Positions 1 through 14,300 are shown, counted from the stretch's first letter. The stretch: 64,000 bases of DNA from Paralvinella palmiformis (GCA_025642065.1 JAODUP010000359.1:467001-531000), one strand, 5' to 3'. The notes: generated from the sequence alone by a model not told the origin. Numbers and translations are program-made.

Positions 1-180
1 TTTATATTGCCACTTCCGTTTCCGTTCAATCCGCTGCATTTAGAAATCGCTCGCTATGTGGTTGCTAATAACCTTTCTCGTACTATCGATCCGGTTAAGC
101 GTTAAGTCATTAAGAGAACTATGACGTCACCTACGTAGAACACGTTCGGGCATTTTTTTGGGGGGGTCAGACATCACCTA

Positions 181-365
181 ATTGTTTGATGATGATGATG
201 AGATGATGATGATTGGTGTTTTACGGCCACTTTTGTGCACATGGTAGGCTAAATGGACCGAGCGACCTCCAAAGGCAATGAAACGAAGTCAACGATGAAA
301 CACCCTTCAGATATACCCACGCCGAGGTTACCATCAAGGTTACAGTGACTTCCGAGCTACACACG
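181..365 (-). mobile_element. SINE family A copy 1
   Basis: Shares the core 'ggccactttTGTGCacatggtaggctaaatgg', 'cgagcgacctcc' and 'gatgaaacacccttcagatat' with many other places in the window. It is preceded by a (GAT)n run, the probable tail. The tRNA-like head is on the minus strand. Confidence 0.6.
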
Positions 366-399
366 TAACAGCATAATATACTGGACGTGTGCAGTAGAG

Positions 400-845
400 C
401 CTTGCACGGGTTGGGTTAACCCGAACGGGTTAACCCAACCCGCATCCGCATCCGTGGGCATCCGTGGGTTGGGGAAACCTTTTATTCGGCTCACGGGTCG
501 GATTTGGGTTTAAGTCTTGTGAGTCAGGTTGGGTTCGAATTGTTGTCTTGTGGGTTTGGTATGGGTTGCTTGAAAAAGTATGGGTTTTATTTTTTTTAAT
601 CCTCAAAATATGAGAATAAGTTACAATGGAAAAGTTGAATTTGTTTTTCAATAAATTTTCTTAATAACAGGAATGTTGTATGTTTCGGGTTCAGACTCCA
701 TTCCTGTGAGTTGGGATGGGTACGGGTTAAGTCTTATGTGACTGGGTACGGGTTCAATGTCATTTTTAGTATGGGTGCGGGTTGAGATTTGTGGGTTTGG
801 GTTGGGTGTGGGTTGAGTAATTGCGGGGTGGGTCTGTTTGGTCAT
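400..845. repeat. G/T-rich degenerate repeat (GGGTTNGGGT words)
   Basis: Begins gagccttgcacgggttgggt, then 'taacccgaacgggttaaccc', and continues for 400 bases as variants of GGGTTTGGGTT, GGGTACGGGTT and GGGTGCGGGTT. The start looks like a hAT-type end, but no matching end is found. Open frames on the minus strand are only Asn-Pro-rich translations of the repeat. Confidence 0.5.
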
Positions 846-3127
846 CTTAGCGAGTTGACGTATTTCCAGCGAGGACGGAGTTTATGGTTTTAAACAAACA
901 CACCTTTTGTCGAGATCATTGTCTGGTATTAAATACACATTCGTAAGCCCCAGTCTCGATATTGCACTAATAATTATATCGTGCCTGTCACAATGCCTCA
1001 AGTGAATTCAATTTGAGTAAAAGGCGGTAACATCAGTTAATTTTCAGTAAGTCAAGTTATTCAACTTTATCAAACGCAGACAGACGTGGCGCGGTTGGTG
1101 TGTTTTATATAACAACTTTAGTTGGATATAAAATTCACTTTGGTTGTATGTGGGAATAGAATTATCTTTCCTAGGTCCAGTTATGTCCAGTTTGTACTAT
1201 GACATTCAATATTAGCTCTAATCTGCTTGTCATAAATAACATTTAAGAACTACAATAGTTAGAATAGCAGACGTTAGGTCAGGTTTGAAAATGATAACAT
1301 AGTTCAAACAGTACCGAAACTATGACGCGCTATTACGGTCTGCTTTTAATAGCAATTAAGCTAGACAGTTTTAATAGTAGTCGCTTCGTGACGCCTGCTC
1401 GTTGTAAAAACTGATCTTTAAAGACAGTGACAATTGGGTTATATAGTTTATATAGTATTGCTTTGAAGAAAGATACAGCAATTGAAAAATAGCTATAAAT
1501 AGGGCTGCTTAGATAATTAATCTAAACATTCTCACTACTGCCGTGATCTGACTTGGGTGTTCTACTCCCAAACTCCACGGCTGTAGGTGATTCGCATTTT
1601 GATTTTGCTTGGCGGCTTAGGGACTGGCGAGACATTACAATGTCTCAGCAAGAAAAGTCACCACTCTGGATTCATTCCCCTGAAGAAACGTCCAGAGTTT
1701 GAATTCACAGTTCGAGATTCTCTGTGCCTGTGCCTTATTATACACAGCTAAAACATACACCACAGTACAAACACTGCAGTGTAAACAGTGATTAAATGTA
1801 ACGCAACTTGTTCGGATCAATAACATATTTTTCAGAAATATTTTCTTTCGTCATCTCACCTGGCATGTTATACTATGCTATACAAATCGCATTTCGGCTA
1901 AAATATAAAACATGTGCGTACACGTTTATAAACTTCGGTTTGTTAGTTAATGGGCAATTACCGACAAATCAAACATATATCAACGGCAACGATCAGTGTC
2001 GTTTCCAGGATTCAGCTACCATTGGGGATAGATACCTCACCGAGCTTCAGAGCACTGTACGATGCTGACAAATGGCGGAAACGATTAAATCGACGGCTAA
2101 AATTGTCATAATGTTTTTATTGTAGATGCCTATAGTCACAATAACATCGAACACATTGTCTATTTATCATAATATCACGTATAACAGGTTACAGGTCCAT
2201 AATGTGACGGCCAAAACATTCCATGGATATTGTCAACTATTTTCCAGAAGAACATCATCAGTTTGGTTTGCAGAAACTTGGCTAAACGTTTGCGCCTAGA
2301 TTGTAGCTTCTTATTAGCACACACACATACTATTCAGATCAGTAAATAACTATTGCCCGCTTACATCCCATCCATTAACATGCAAGACACACAGGGGTCA
2401 GACGATGATGATGATTGGTGTTTTAAGGCCACTTTTGTGGATACATGGTAGGCTAAATGGGCCGACTTCGGTATTTATAAAATTCGTCCATTCTTAATAT
2501 ATAGAAATGCTTAGAAAATAGAACAAACTCATTTTTATGCACGTATACATCAGCAACTCGACTAATAATATATGTGCGTTTTTGTATGTAGAAACATGCG
2601 TACATCACTAACCGTAAATCTCTTTCATTGGTTAAGAAGGGTCTCTCGGTTTCTAGCCAATTACAAACACCAAGTGAAAATAAAAATTGCCGCCCCAGGA
2701 AAATGTAACATTTCTACGTGGCACTCGAGGTACCGCGGATTGTGCGTATTAAATGGTATCAGAACAATTGCCCCCGGACAACCCCCCCCCATTTTTCTTC
2801 CAATATACCGTTCAGAATAATTTTCAAGCAATATTCCAATAAATTACTCAAAGCTAACTAGTACATCAAGTTGGTATTTTCAAGCAATCCTGGAGTGTTA
2901 CATTAAACTTGATTAAAGGCATCTGGATTACTTCTTATTAAAAAAAATAATCTAACTACTAATTCCAATAAATTATTCAAAGCTAACTAGATCCAGCTAA
3001 TTGCTAATTCATGCTGATTAAAGGCTAAAGATTCCTTTGATTTGGCAAGTGATCTATAATCTATAATCGAGATGAATGAAACAGTATATAAGGTCATGTC
3101 TTGTAGCAAAAATATTATATTCTATAA
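846..3127. other. No gene seen (846-3127)
   Basis: AT-rich, short open frames only, apart from the SINE fragment at 2.4 kb. The missing last SEC11 exon could be here or at 3.6-5.2 kb, but no candidate passes. Confidence 0.4.
2404..2466 (-). mobile_element. SINE family A fragment
   Basis: Only the tail half survives: (gat)n, ggtgttttaaggccacttt and ggtaggctaaatgggccga. Confidence 0.5.
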
Positions 3128-3566
3128 GATGAAGTTCTTGAAAACAATGCCTATGTCCAACAGAAGGAACTCAGTGGCGAAGTGATTTCTTACGAGTGTG
3201 AAAGAAGAAGGCACCACGGCTGTAAAGCTACAGTTCTTGGTGAAGAAATGGTTGGTAGAGTCAACGAGCACAATCATGCAGCAGATGTAGCTCGTAAAGA
3301 GGTTATTACGATCAGATCAACTATGAAAAGACGAGCTGAGCCAACAGAAGAAACACACCACAGGTCATCATTACGCAAGCAGTGGCAGGTGCATCGGGAG
3401 GTAAATATTTAATTACAGAAAAAGTACAAATATCAAAAAAATGCATAACTGCAAATAATCATTTATTTATGGCATGACTTTTCTTGTCATTGTAGGTTCT
3501 GCAGTACAGCTGCCGGCAGTATGCAACATCAGGCGAGCTGTTCGCCGGAACAGACACGAGGATTAA
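3128..3566 (+). pseudogene. Decayed FLYWCH-type zinc-finger gene (MULE-transposon-associated)
   Basis: Frame one reads NNAYVQQKELSGEVISYECE, then GCKATVLGEEMVGRVNEHNH, the FLYWCH pattern with its two Cys and the final His-x-His. It continues to TMKRRAEPTEE. The frame then slips to QVIITQAVAGASG, crosses a 95-base GT..AG intron (3401-3495) and continues SAVQLPAVCNIRRAVRRNR to a stop at 3564. That order (FLYWCH, then LPxxxNIRRxxRR) is seen in FLYWCH/MULE proteins that are abundant in invertebrate genomes. A frameshift, an early stop and no downstream transposase show it is broken. Confidence 0.72.
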
Positions 3567-4340
3567 AAACCTTGTCCTTATACATGTATATATGTATGGT
3601 AGTTACGCTTGAAAATCATTATTGGAAGAAAAAATGGAGGGCATTTGTCCAGAATCGTACTACGTGTTTGCGCCACACATCATTCCCCTATTTTAGGGCC
3701 AGTCGCATCAAAATCGCGCTCAATAAGAAATGAACAAACTGGCTAGCATATAGATTTTATTATTTCACATATGGCAATGTGAATGCAAAATAATATTACA
3801 GTTAAGTGGCACACACGCACAAGGCCCTCACAGTCATTAAATACAACACGGCCAATACGAATCTCCCGATTATTAAAATGCATACAAATTAGACCGAAGT
3901 GCCATGGAATAAATACTCGCGACTCAACATAAACCTGGTCATATCCTGGAAGAGAACAGAATAAATTTCCAATGCCGATTCCTAACTGCTACAGTAGCCA
4001 AATTAAACAAACACTTCTGCAACCATGACAACAAACAGCTCAACTAATAAAAGCACTTCTCTCTTATTATTTCTACACATTACTAACCGATTATATTATT
4101 TACCTAGCCACTGGCAATACAGCAGCGAATCCAGACCCTACACGCAAACATACCATATTTATCACGTCAATAAGTGAAACGCTCAGCTATTTTGATTATA
4201 GGCCACGAAGGGAAATGTCTGACGAATACTGAACGAAGCCAAAAGTTTCAGATGAATTATGGCGTACAGAATGCAGACCAATGACTTCAATGAGTTTTCC
4301 ACATCGACACGGGTTCACTTCAGGATCGCTGACTAATACA

Positions 4341-4341
<1 letters not shown>

Positions 4342-4370
<29 letters not shown>
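4342..4370. repeat. (TG)n microsatellite
   Basis: About 14 TG units in plain tandem. A second TG run at 4496-4527 lies 130 bases away. Confidence 0.95.
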
Positions 4371-4372
<2 letters not shown>

Positions 4373-4485
4373 TAGGCTGAGACGGTGTGATTTCGCCAAA
4401 TGATGGTAACTGAGATTATATTTTATAAGATGACTTTTGCACACTAAATAAATACTGGAGTAGGACTGGCAGTACTCTCTCTCTG

Positions 4486-4528
<43 letters not shown>

Positions 4529-4830
4529 TGACAGGGGAGTATACGGTCTACAGTAATCATATTAATATTTACACATGCCAATAACACATCACTGACTCGA
4601 TTGCCGATCTTTGAATGCTACAGTATTATCTAATGAGCTGTATCAGACAGAGGCAGTGCTCTGTGATGTAAGATAGATATAGATTTATTATGATGACGAG
4701 ATGCTCTTCTCTAGTTATAATCTTTATCCTAATGACGTCACTCCCGGTGTATCAAAACAAACAAACCAAGCAATGCCAGGATAGCATACTGTAATAAAAA
4801 GAAACAATACATCAGTTAACAGCATAAATC

Positions 4831-4831
<1 letters not shown>

Positions 4832-4871
<40 letters not shown>

Positions 4872-4883
4872 AGAGAGAGAGAA
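4832..4883. repeat. (TA)n(GA)n microsatellite
   Basis: TA repeat passing directly into GAGA. Confidence 0.95.
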
Positions 4884-5165
4884 AGGGTGGGATAAAACAA
4901 TTTTATGCAATAACAAGACTCACTGTTAATGCTTCATAAAATGAGCCATGATAATAAAATCTAAATAAACATGAACTAAATCAAATACTTCTAGACACAA
5001 GACAATTATAATAATAAAGAATAAATTACAAATATTATTCGCTTCCAAGAAAGGACTGAAGTGCAGATCAGGATATGAAAAATGGTGTTCTGTGGGGATA
5101 ACACGGTCTTAGTTTTTGGTGTCTTTATCAAGAAAATATATTATGTCGCTCTATAAACATATTTC

Positions 5166-5216
5166 ACGCACACACACAAACAAACAAACACACACACACA
5201 CACACACACACACATT
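5166..5216. repeat. (CA)n microsatellite downstream of SEC11 exon 5
   Basis: CA repeat interrupted by CAAA units, 30 bases beyond the exon 5 donor. Confidence 0.95.
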
Positions 5217-5245
5217 TGTCTGGCCTTGTAATATATGTTGCTGAC

Positions 5246-5303
5246 CTTGAATTTCGGATAGTCATTCATCAATATCGTTACAATCCCAACATATGGTACA
5301 TAT
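5246..5303 (-). CDS. SEC11A: SEC11 exon 5 ([19 protein letters not shown])
   Basis: Nineteen codons in the conserved [19 protein letters not shown] block of the family. The acceptor is TTTTTCAG. After the final Lys comes GTCAGC, a usable donor, so the last ~16 residues must be in another exon at lower coordinates. Reading through instead runs into the (CA)n microsatellite at about 5.17 kb, which is not coding. Confidence 0.92.
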
Positions 5304-8300
5304 CTGAAAAACAAATCAAAGTAATTAAACAAATGTGCAAAGTTCTTGGAGAAATATAACAAGAACACCAACTACGGGTTGTGAGCAATTACAGATGTAT
5401 GTGTGTGGTCCATTTCCACACTTTTCATAGTTAACATTTCACTTTCTAATTGTATGCAAGATTCACCCATTCCAAATGAAGCAATTTTAATTACGACAAT
5501 TCTGATTTGCTTATGAATCACTTCACAAAATACTACAACAGCAAAAACTATTTATGACAAATCTGGTTGATCATCAAGACAACACTGTCAGATATATTTA
5601 TAAACACTGCCCTCAAATCAAATTCAATTTATACGACAAAATATATATTATATTACATTTTTTGTCTATTCTACTTTTTAATTTGAGAATAGGGGTGACG
5701 TCAAGTTTAAGTTTAGGGCATAAGATGCCTTAGATGCACAGGCCATCCCTATGATGCATCACAACGAGGTCAGGCATGTATTCTGACCATTTGAGGTGAC
5801 TACTACAGATTAAGATCACGGTCTGCTGAATGGAGTGTGTCTACTATTGGACCGTGGTGTTCCACTTACAAATGCCTACTGAGAATTTTAAAACAAGTAT
5901 TGTCAGCATACAGTTATGGCAAGTAGTTTGGCTCTTTCTGTTCGATTGTTGAGAAAAGAATGCGAGGTAAAACATTATTAGTACACCAGTGCAGATTCAT
6001 GGTGGCACAATGATTAAAGGAAGGGGGTCAATTTAAATCTTGATACATAACGACATACAGGTGTAAACCTAGCATGTAGATAAATGCAATTTATTTACAT
6101 TTATATCCTTGAAAAAATTAGTTATTTAAAAAAATAGGCCATACACCATTTACCAAAATTGACAGTGACCCCTGCAATATAAAAAAAAACAAACATGGAA
6201 TACCTTTATCTTGACAAAATTAGTGCTGATGTTTCTCTACAGAAATTACTAACTTCTTGCAGATGATTGTTGATTAATAAAAAGATGGATTAATTTTTTT
6301 TAATATAAACAACTCGAGGTATAAGATACTCAAAATATCATTTGGATATACATACACAAAGTAAATGGAATCAGATGGGTGTTTCTTAAGGAAATCTCGG
6401 ATGTTACTAATAATTAGGTCTGTCTTATTGATGGTCAATTCCAATTCCAAAATTGATTATTAAAAAAAAATGGAATTGGAATTGATAAATTTTGAATTTC
6501 CTACAAAAACATTTAATCCACAAATGAATTTACCATTTATTATTTTAATTCAGAAATATTTTTTCCATGACTATCCTACTTGGAATATAAACTACTCAGA
6601 GTAGGTACTTGGAGTACCTAATCATGGCAAAAGGTAGGAGGTAAAAAAGGCAGAAAAAAATGGATTTGGAATTGGAAAATTTGGAATTGAATCGATATTT
6701 TTGATGTGGAATTTACCAAATGGAATTGAGTGGAATTGAAGTCTGCCACCAACACAGTTTTAGTACTTATAACACCTGGCCACTGACCACAGACAAACCA
6801 TACGTGATCAAATGCTGTAGCCAGCTGTATATCTTTACTGTACATACCCTCTAGCTCTACCAACGACATCACTTTTGTTTAGCCACATCTGTCCCGGAGC
6901 ATAAAGTCCTCTGTCATCCACCTGATTGTTGTCTCCTTTAGTCAGAAACTTAACTAGGCCATTCTCTCTGATAAAGAAAACAAACAATGGGAAAATAACA
7001 TAAAAGAGGGATAGAGTGAATAAAATCGTAGTACATAAATATCTGAAACAACAATCACTGAAAGATTTGGATAATCGTGTAAAACTTAAAACACGTGAGT
7101 TAATTTACAAATGCACAGACACACGAGAGAGAGAGAGAGAGAGGGTGGGAGGAATTCTGCATTTCATGGCAGAATGAAGAAAACAAAAAGGGGAAAAAAC
7201 ATGCCCCAAACAAATCTTTGATCAGTAAAATATTGACCCTATGTATGATATTAGTAAAATATGTTATGTTGTCTGGACACGGAAATGGTTCATCTGAGCT
7301 TTATCAGTGATATGTTGTTCGGATCATCCTATATGAGCAGTACATTAAAAAAAAATAGTGAACAGTAAATTCAACCAAAAATCTTTGATCTACAGGATCA
7401 TAAACTGATGTGACGGTTACTGTTTTATGGCTAACTTTGTGCAAACTGCAGGCTAAATGAATCAAACATCCACCCAAGACAATGAGATCAACTTCAGACG
7501 TGGCCCAGATGGGATTCAAATGTGGCCACCTACCAGTTAAACGATGGAGATACCCCACATATACCAAAGTCTCATACAGAACATTTTGTTTCATCAAGTA
7601 GAATGCTTTACAGCAAACAATACTAGAACAATACACGAGTTATCACCTTGTCTTTGCCTAAATAATCTGGTCTGATCTTTTTCTTGACCCCTTTTTTGAT
7701 GCAATATTAAAAATGTGTTATTTCTGTGCACAAACCAACCTATAAAAATAGCCAATACCCTGATCTTTCACACCCAAAAACAAATCGCTTATCAAATGGT
7801 TAACATGTTGACTCCCAGCTGTTGTCTACATGCTCGCAGTAAACTTACTTTTCATGGACTTTGAGGACCCTATGGACAATGGGGATATCACGACCCTCGA
7901 TTTTGAACACGACAATCTCGCCAACACGAACGGGTTCCTCTTCATAATTAGTCAGGAACAGCAGGTCACCTCTGTAGAACGCTGGCTCCATACTACCACT
8001 GAAAACATGGCAATAACAAAATGAATTAAGGTGGAAATAATACATGATTGAGCTAATAATATAAATTGTGGGTGTAATTGTCAAATGGACAAATTCCAAA
8101 TGGAAAAACCTATACAATAGAAGAGGGAAAGATAACGAGTACATTTTGTGTTTCTACGACTGTTTCTATTTCACTTGTGAACATGATCACTTATATCAGT
8201 AGCTGATCACTTATAAGGTATTTGACTATACACCTGACAGCTAAGTTCATCCCAGAACAAACAAAAACCATGAATTATCAGTGAATCATGAACCTCATGA

Positions 8301-11300
8301 TATAACTAAATTAGATGTCTTTTGGGGCTACATACAATTTTTTAAACAGGTATATAATGGATATACACACTTTTATAGATAAATCTGCTATCAGACCATT
8401 GAAATAGATTATGCTTTTTCGATTGATATACATATTTTTATGAATGTTTAGATGTTTAATGAACTTGTACAGCCAGCTCTTCCAGAATGTGGCATAATTT
8501 ATGGAAAAACTTTCTCAAAGTTGAGAGTTTTTAGGATGTTTAGAAATACATTTTTGCATTTACTTATATCTTTCTTTTCCCCAGCATTTTATTGTAAACT
8601 AATTTAGCTGTTTTCCTTACAGCATCAGTGACACAAGAAGAATTTTTGCTGGCGGTGATCACATGTTTTCCAATTTTACACTCACGGTTTTTACCTACAC
8701 AATTTCACCTACAAGATGCTGTGTGAACTTTTGTATTGTGATCCTAACTTGTATACAAAGATTTAAAAAATGCAGGAAACTACATGTCTGAAATGACCTG
8801 TCACAGGAAAGAGCACAGATCAACATGGAGAATAGCTCTTTTGAAAGTTTGGTGTAGAATTTATGGCATGAAATTATGGATTCTTAGTTATATATATATA
8901 TATATATCATATACCATGTTCTGTTTGTGTTCCTTTAAACAACAAGAAAACATTACTGATACACCGTTTCGAAAAGATCAATAACTAGAAACAAGAAACC
9001 ATTTCACCGGGAAGTGTCCAGCTTTAGCAGCGTTGACACTTTCTGGCAGCTAATGTTCTAATAAATAAAAATAATTAATGTACAGTAATCAGCTGTCATA
9101 GTAGTAGACAGCGTTACAAAGATTAATTACAGCTATACTCTATAGGATGGAATCATCTTCAGTAAGAATTACAATAAATCTACCATTAAATTTCAGAAAC
9201 TGATTTGATTATTAATTTATTTGTAGTACAAATTATAAAATACTAAAATTATACCAGAAGATGTAAATAGATCAACACTGTTTACATTGTATGATCGTGA
9301 TAATAATACGCAAAGATCAACATTACACAACTGATCAATTATAGTAATAATGATGGTTAGTCACAACATCATCAATGGCAAATATTCAATAATAGTTATG
9401 AGTCATAATTATAATCAACATCTTTACTATCATAATGGTATATCATTAAGTACAAAACTGCTGATTGTTACCAGCTATACTTGTGCATAAGATAAAAGAA
9501 ATATTCCTAGAATTTGTTTCACATCAGGTGATCCATTTCATACAAGTAACACCCAAAGGGCAAACATATTTGGAGTATCTAATTTTACAGAGCATTGCCA
9601 CTGACACAATTATATTACAAGTGATGTTTTGTATAAAGTCATACAGTACATGCGAAATCATCATATAAATTCTTCAGAAGTTTATTATTCTATGCCTCGT
9701 CAGTCAATAGTGAAATGCTTGTGTCAAGTTCATCTCTGAAATTCATTGTTTGCGGATTAGCTTCATTATTATGTACGAATCGACATAGGTACAAATATAT
9801 CTCACTTGGTCGCATGATCAGTACATCATGGGAATTTTAATTGAATCATTCTGAGAATATGTTATACAAAAATTGGCATGACATTGTTACTAATTCTATA
9901 AGAATGGGGGAAAAAGAGGAATTTTTTCCCATCATAATTTTTGGTTCACCTGCTAGTAGTAGTAGAGTATTTATTTCCAATTTCCAAGCATATGAAAATA
10001 CGGTGTACATACAACTAAATATAATAATGGAAATTGGGGGACCAGTGTAGCCAAAGCTGTCTTCCCACTGGCTCCTTGAATTAGATATGTATCATTTGAC
10101 ATACTGAACTAATAAAAACATAAATTTGGATGCCAAGCCATGGGAGGACGCGTTAGAGAACAGCAGTGACCAGGTTACGGAATGAAAGAGATGAATATTT
10201 TTCTTATCTCTGTCGACAGTCATAGCAAAATGGATTGAATTGCTTGAATCATACACAGGTTCATTGCAATATCCTTTAAGGGACCATAAATACAATTTGT
10301 GTCATTACATACAAGAGTTTGTCTTATACATGAGTATGTATAATAAGTTACTTTGTGAATTCAACACTAAATGTACCATGTTCAGTTGGTTTAAAACTAG
10401 CAATTTCGGTGCATAAAAATTACAACACTTGCAAATTCACTTATGTTTATGAAAAGATTGTAATTATTTACATGATTCTGGGCCATAATTATAATTTACT
10501 CCAACTCTGACTGGTGACAATTCACCTAACATCGATCGCAGATTTTCACTACACGCATGGGAATTACACCTAAACTGACTTGACCCTTTAATATTAAACA
10601 GTTTAAAAATCTGAATAATAATATAGTGTGCTGATGCTCGTCACATTACTTACCTTAGAACAACTACAATAGGACTCTCACTGCCAGTTACTACCATCAG
10701 ACCTTTCCATATCATCAAAGCAGATGATACAATCATACCAAAGTTAAGGAACTGGTAGTACAACTGAAATATTTAACGTGACAATGCATTAAAGACACAC
10801 AAACATTAGTTCATTTAGCATTTGAACAACAAGTGTGTGTGGGTGTACACGTCAAAGTATATTTTACAACACGACGCTGATTATTGATTCATTCCTTGAA
10901 ACACAAAAGGCTATTGGTAAATGCACTTATATAATAGCTTAGCACAAACACAATAGAAAATAGAACACTAATAAACTGTAAAACTTCATTATAAGTGAAA
11001 AAATCCCGTAGAAACAAAGGAGAGAAAACATGAACAATTAAACAATAGTAGTTATGAACATGACTTTCCTTATTAAAAGAGCACTATACAAGTTTGGTAT
11101 TATAATAATAACAAGTAGATTTTATCAATCCTTTGCCTAGTACAAGTAAATGTATTAAAGTTAGGTTAAATCAAGCCTTCGTGTTTGGTGAATCTGACTC
11201 AATTGTTTGGCCAATAATTTAAAAACATGTCTCTTCTAATCATATCCTGGTTGATCACTGCTGATATAGGTATCACGTTGAAACAGAGCAACCGTATAGA

Positions 11301-14300
11301 AACATCATAACAAGTAATATTAAGATGGCTCAGGTATCTTCACCCGACTTGGGTTATAATACTGATATTAGGATTGACCTGATTCGTTGCACCTGCTCTG
11401 AGTAATCTAAAAACAGCGAGCTGATAATTAATGGTGCCTGCAGGAAAATGCTGTTGGAATTATGGATGGCAGCCAATGTTGCTGGATAGCCTGTTTACTC
11501 GGAATACACACATATGCCCAGTCAACACATGAACAAGAAGATATGCTTGATGACAAAATTCATAGACTAGTGATTTTCAATTTGAAAACCAGAAAATATT
11601 AATTTATCTGAAACATACCATTATGGTGAGAAAGTTAAAAAATGTGACTGGTTCAGGTAGTTAAGTCTCCTGTGCTTTACACAGTTAGGTCTAGTATTGG
11701 ATATAGTGCAGGGTTATCTAATTTAAAGATCGACAGACAGTTGTGATCAGCAAAACCCAGGAGATTTATTTCAATAGGGGTCAAAAAATCTGGAAAGAAT
11801 GAATTGATTATTTAAAAAAAAAATGGAATTGATAAATTTTGAATTGGAATTTCCTACAAAAAAAATAAATCCACAAATTAATTTAACATTTAAGTTTTTA
11901 ATTCAGAAATATTCCTTCCATGACAATCTTACTATGAATATAAGTTACTTGGAGTAGGTATTCCAAGTAAGTACTCAGAGTAGGTACTTGGGAGTATCTA
12001 CTCATGGTACAAAATAGTAGGTAAAACTGGTCAGTAATAAACAGGATTGGAACTGACCGAATGGAATTGGAAAAATGGAACTGACTGCTCCATGACATGT
12101 CTTATAATGATTTAAGGCAATAAAGTTAATATAAAAGAAGTCTGTACAGAGACTGTATATGCATTATGCCAGCAAGAATGCAAACATAAAAACAAGCATA
12201 ATATGTACAGTGAATGTCTACTTGATGCAATATATTATGATACATTAGCTGAACTTACTATATACACTATTGTATAAGACAAGAAAATAAAAAATATTCT
12301 ATTAAATTTATTGGTGTACGAATCAAACTAGCATGGGTGATAATGGAAGAAATGAACACCAATGGCTGTTAGCACTCTGTCATGTCCTACATCATAGAAC
12401 ATAAACATGTGGCACAATTATAACGCATGATATTTGGTGTGTAACCGCAGTCACTGTACACTATTACAAGTATTACTATTAGCAAGTATACTCACCACTG
12501 GTTCATACACATGATACGGTGCATACTACTTTGCAACGTCACTTGACCATATATATTTTAGCTGTCAAGCATCAAAAGCTTAGAGTAGTCTTATTTTCCC
12601 GAGACAACTAGTTGATCAAACAAAACCTCAAAATGAATTGTCGTGGCTTCTAAAATGAGTGAATTCACCGCCTGTTGGTGGTTTCGTGTGAAGTTCATCC
12701 TTTTAAATCCAATGTGATAGCTGCCAAGATAACCTCTTTGCTGTATCAAATATTTATAGCTGCATGTACCAAAATATCAGATTGCATGTTCTCCTTTGTA
12801 TGATTTATGCCCAGGTAAGAGTGGCATAAGTTTATTGTGGGGGGGGGGGGGTTTCTTCGACCCTCTTCCTTAAAGTAACAGACCTCTGACTGCAGCAAAC
12901 ACACAGACAGTAAAAGTTGGTTATAATGAAATTCAAGGGAACTGGAATTCATTTCTTTATAAAGGCACTTCGTTTTATCCCAGTTTTCAAATTAGTACCA
13001 ACGTATGAGCGATAATTGGTGAAATAACCCTGTATCAAGACACGGAGCAAATGTGTTCCTAATCTCTAATTAGAATTTAGATGATGAAAACCAACAATTC
13101 ATTTCATCTTTTTTTCCACATTTTCCTTAATGAGTTTACATGAAAAAATCTGTTACAAGACACTGATTCTTGGAATTAAACCCATGCTTACTTGCTATAT
13201 TTTGAATGGCACAGAGGGGGAGAATTGTCAGTCTTTCTTTTGATCGTTTGTCGACACAACACAAGTCTCCTATGAGCACTAATGACTTGTTGGGCAGTAG
13301 CTTGTAGTACAAGCCACTTCCGTCAGCATTGAAAATATCATTTGGGTGATATTCTTGCAGCAGCTGGGGAAGTGTGATAGTAGTACACTGATCGGTCTGT
13401 CCAGTTGTGACATCACCCGATTCACCACTGATCACTATCATCACACAGAACTGTATGTCATAACAACATCTGAGTCCATGAAGGCACCCATCACTGCACT
13501 GGATATCATCAATACCAAGGCTCACAGGATATTCCTTTGCCTTTTCCTGGAGAATAGAACCAGGTAACAGAATTTGTTTTGGCTCTGGCATCTTTAAACC
13601 ACGTAACCAATGCAGCCTCAACATCACCGTGTTTGGCCTTTCTTAAGCATTTCTGGACTGGCACAAAGTTTCCACAAGCTTTTCCCAATGCATCCTTGTT
13701 CTTCAACCATGCTGACAGTATGCTACATGGAACACCATATTCTTTAGCAATTTGAGCCTTAGCTTTCACTTTTTTGTTAACTGTGTGAACAGCTTGCTAC
13801 TTTTTGTCAAAAGATATTGATTTATGTGTGCTAGCCATTGCAATATTTGATTACTGATAGAAAATTGTCTGTATTTAAACTGGATGGACAAAGTTCGCAG
13901 TTTGTCATAATTATGCCCTAATACCCTTGATAGGTGTCATATTGGTTGTTCCGTTTATGATTGCAATGGTCATTGGACTGACTGACAATTGAAATTTTAA
14001 ACATCGTATTTCGTTATAAGTTTTTTTTGTATAAATTTCTTTATATCTCAGTTTCTTTATTATGGAAGTGAATGGATGCTTGGCCGGACCACCTAACCAC
14101 TTTGATTTAAGATACCATTTGGCTGTATCCTAGTTATTTATAATCAACTTTTATTGTGTATAAAATATTTACCATGGGAAACTGTGTGATTACAAATGGT
14201 GCCAACTTCAAATTAGTCCCCACATTATACCACCATTTGATTTGTCCTGCAGCTGTATAACGATGCGGCTGCGCCAAACTAAATTGCTCCATGTAGCAAT

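Noticed and set aside
3885..3938. Minus-strand exon after acceptor CTCTTCCAG reading DMTRFMLSRE as the SEC11 tail
   Set aside because: The acceptor is good and the phase fits, but the peptide does not resemble the conserved tail.
4004..4065. Minus-strand frame EVLLLVELFVVMVAEVFV-stop as the missing SEC11 tail
   Set aside because: It is hydrophobic and partly alignable with the family tail. It has no polypyrimidine tract or credible acceptor, and it lacks the HRE ending.
5141..5371. SEC11 exon 5 read through to a Cys-Val repeat C-terminus
   Set aside because: The Cys-Val run is translated (CA)n microsatellite. A splice donor follows PKFK directly.
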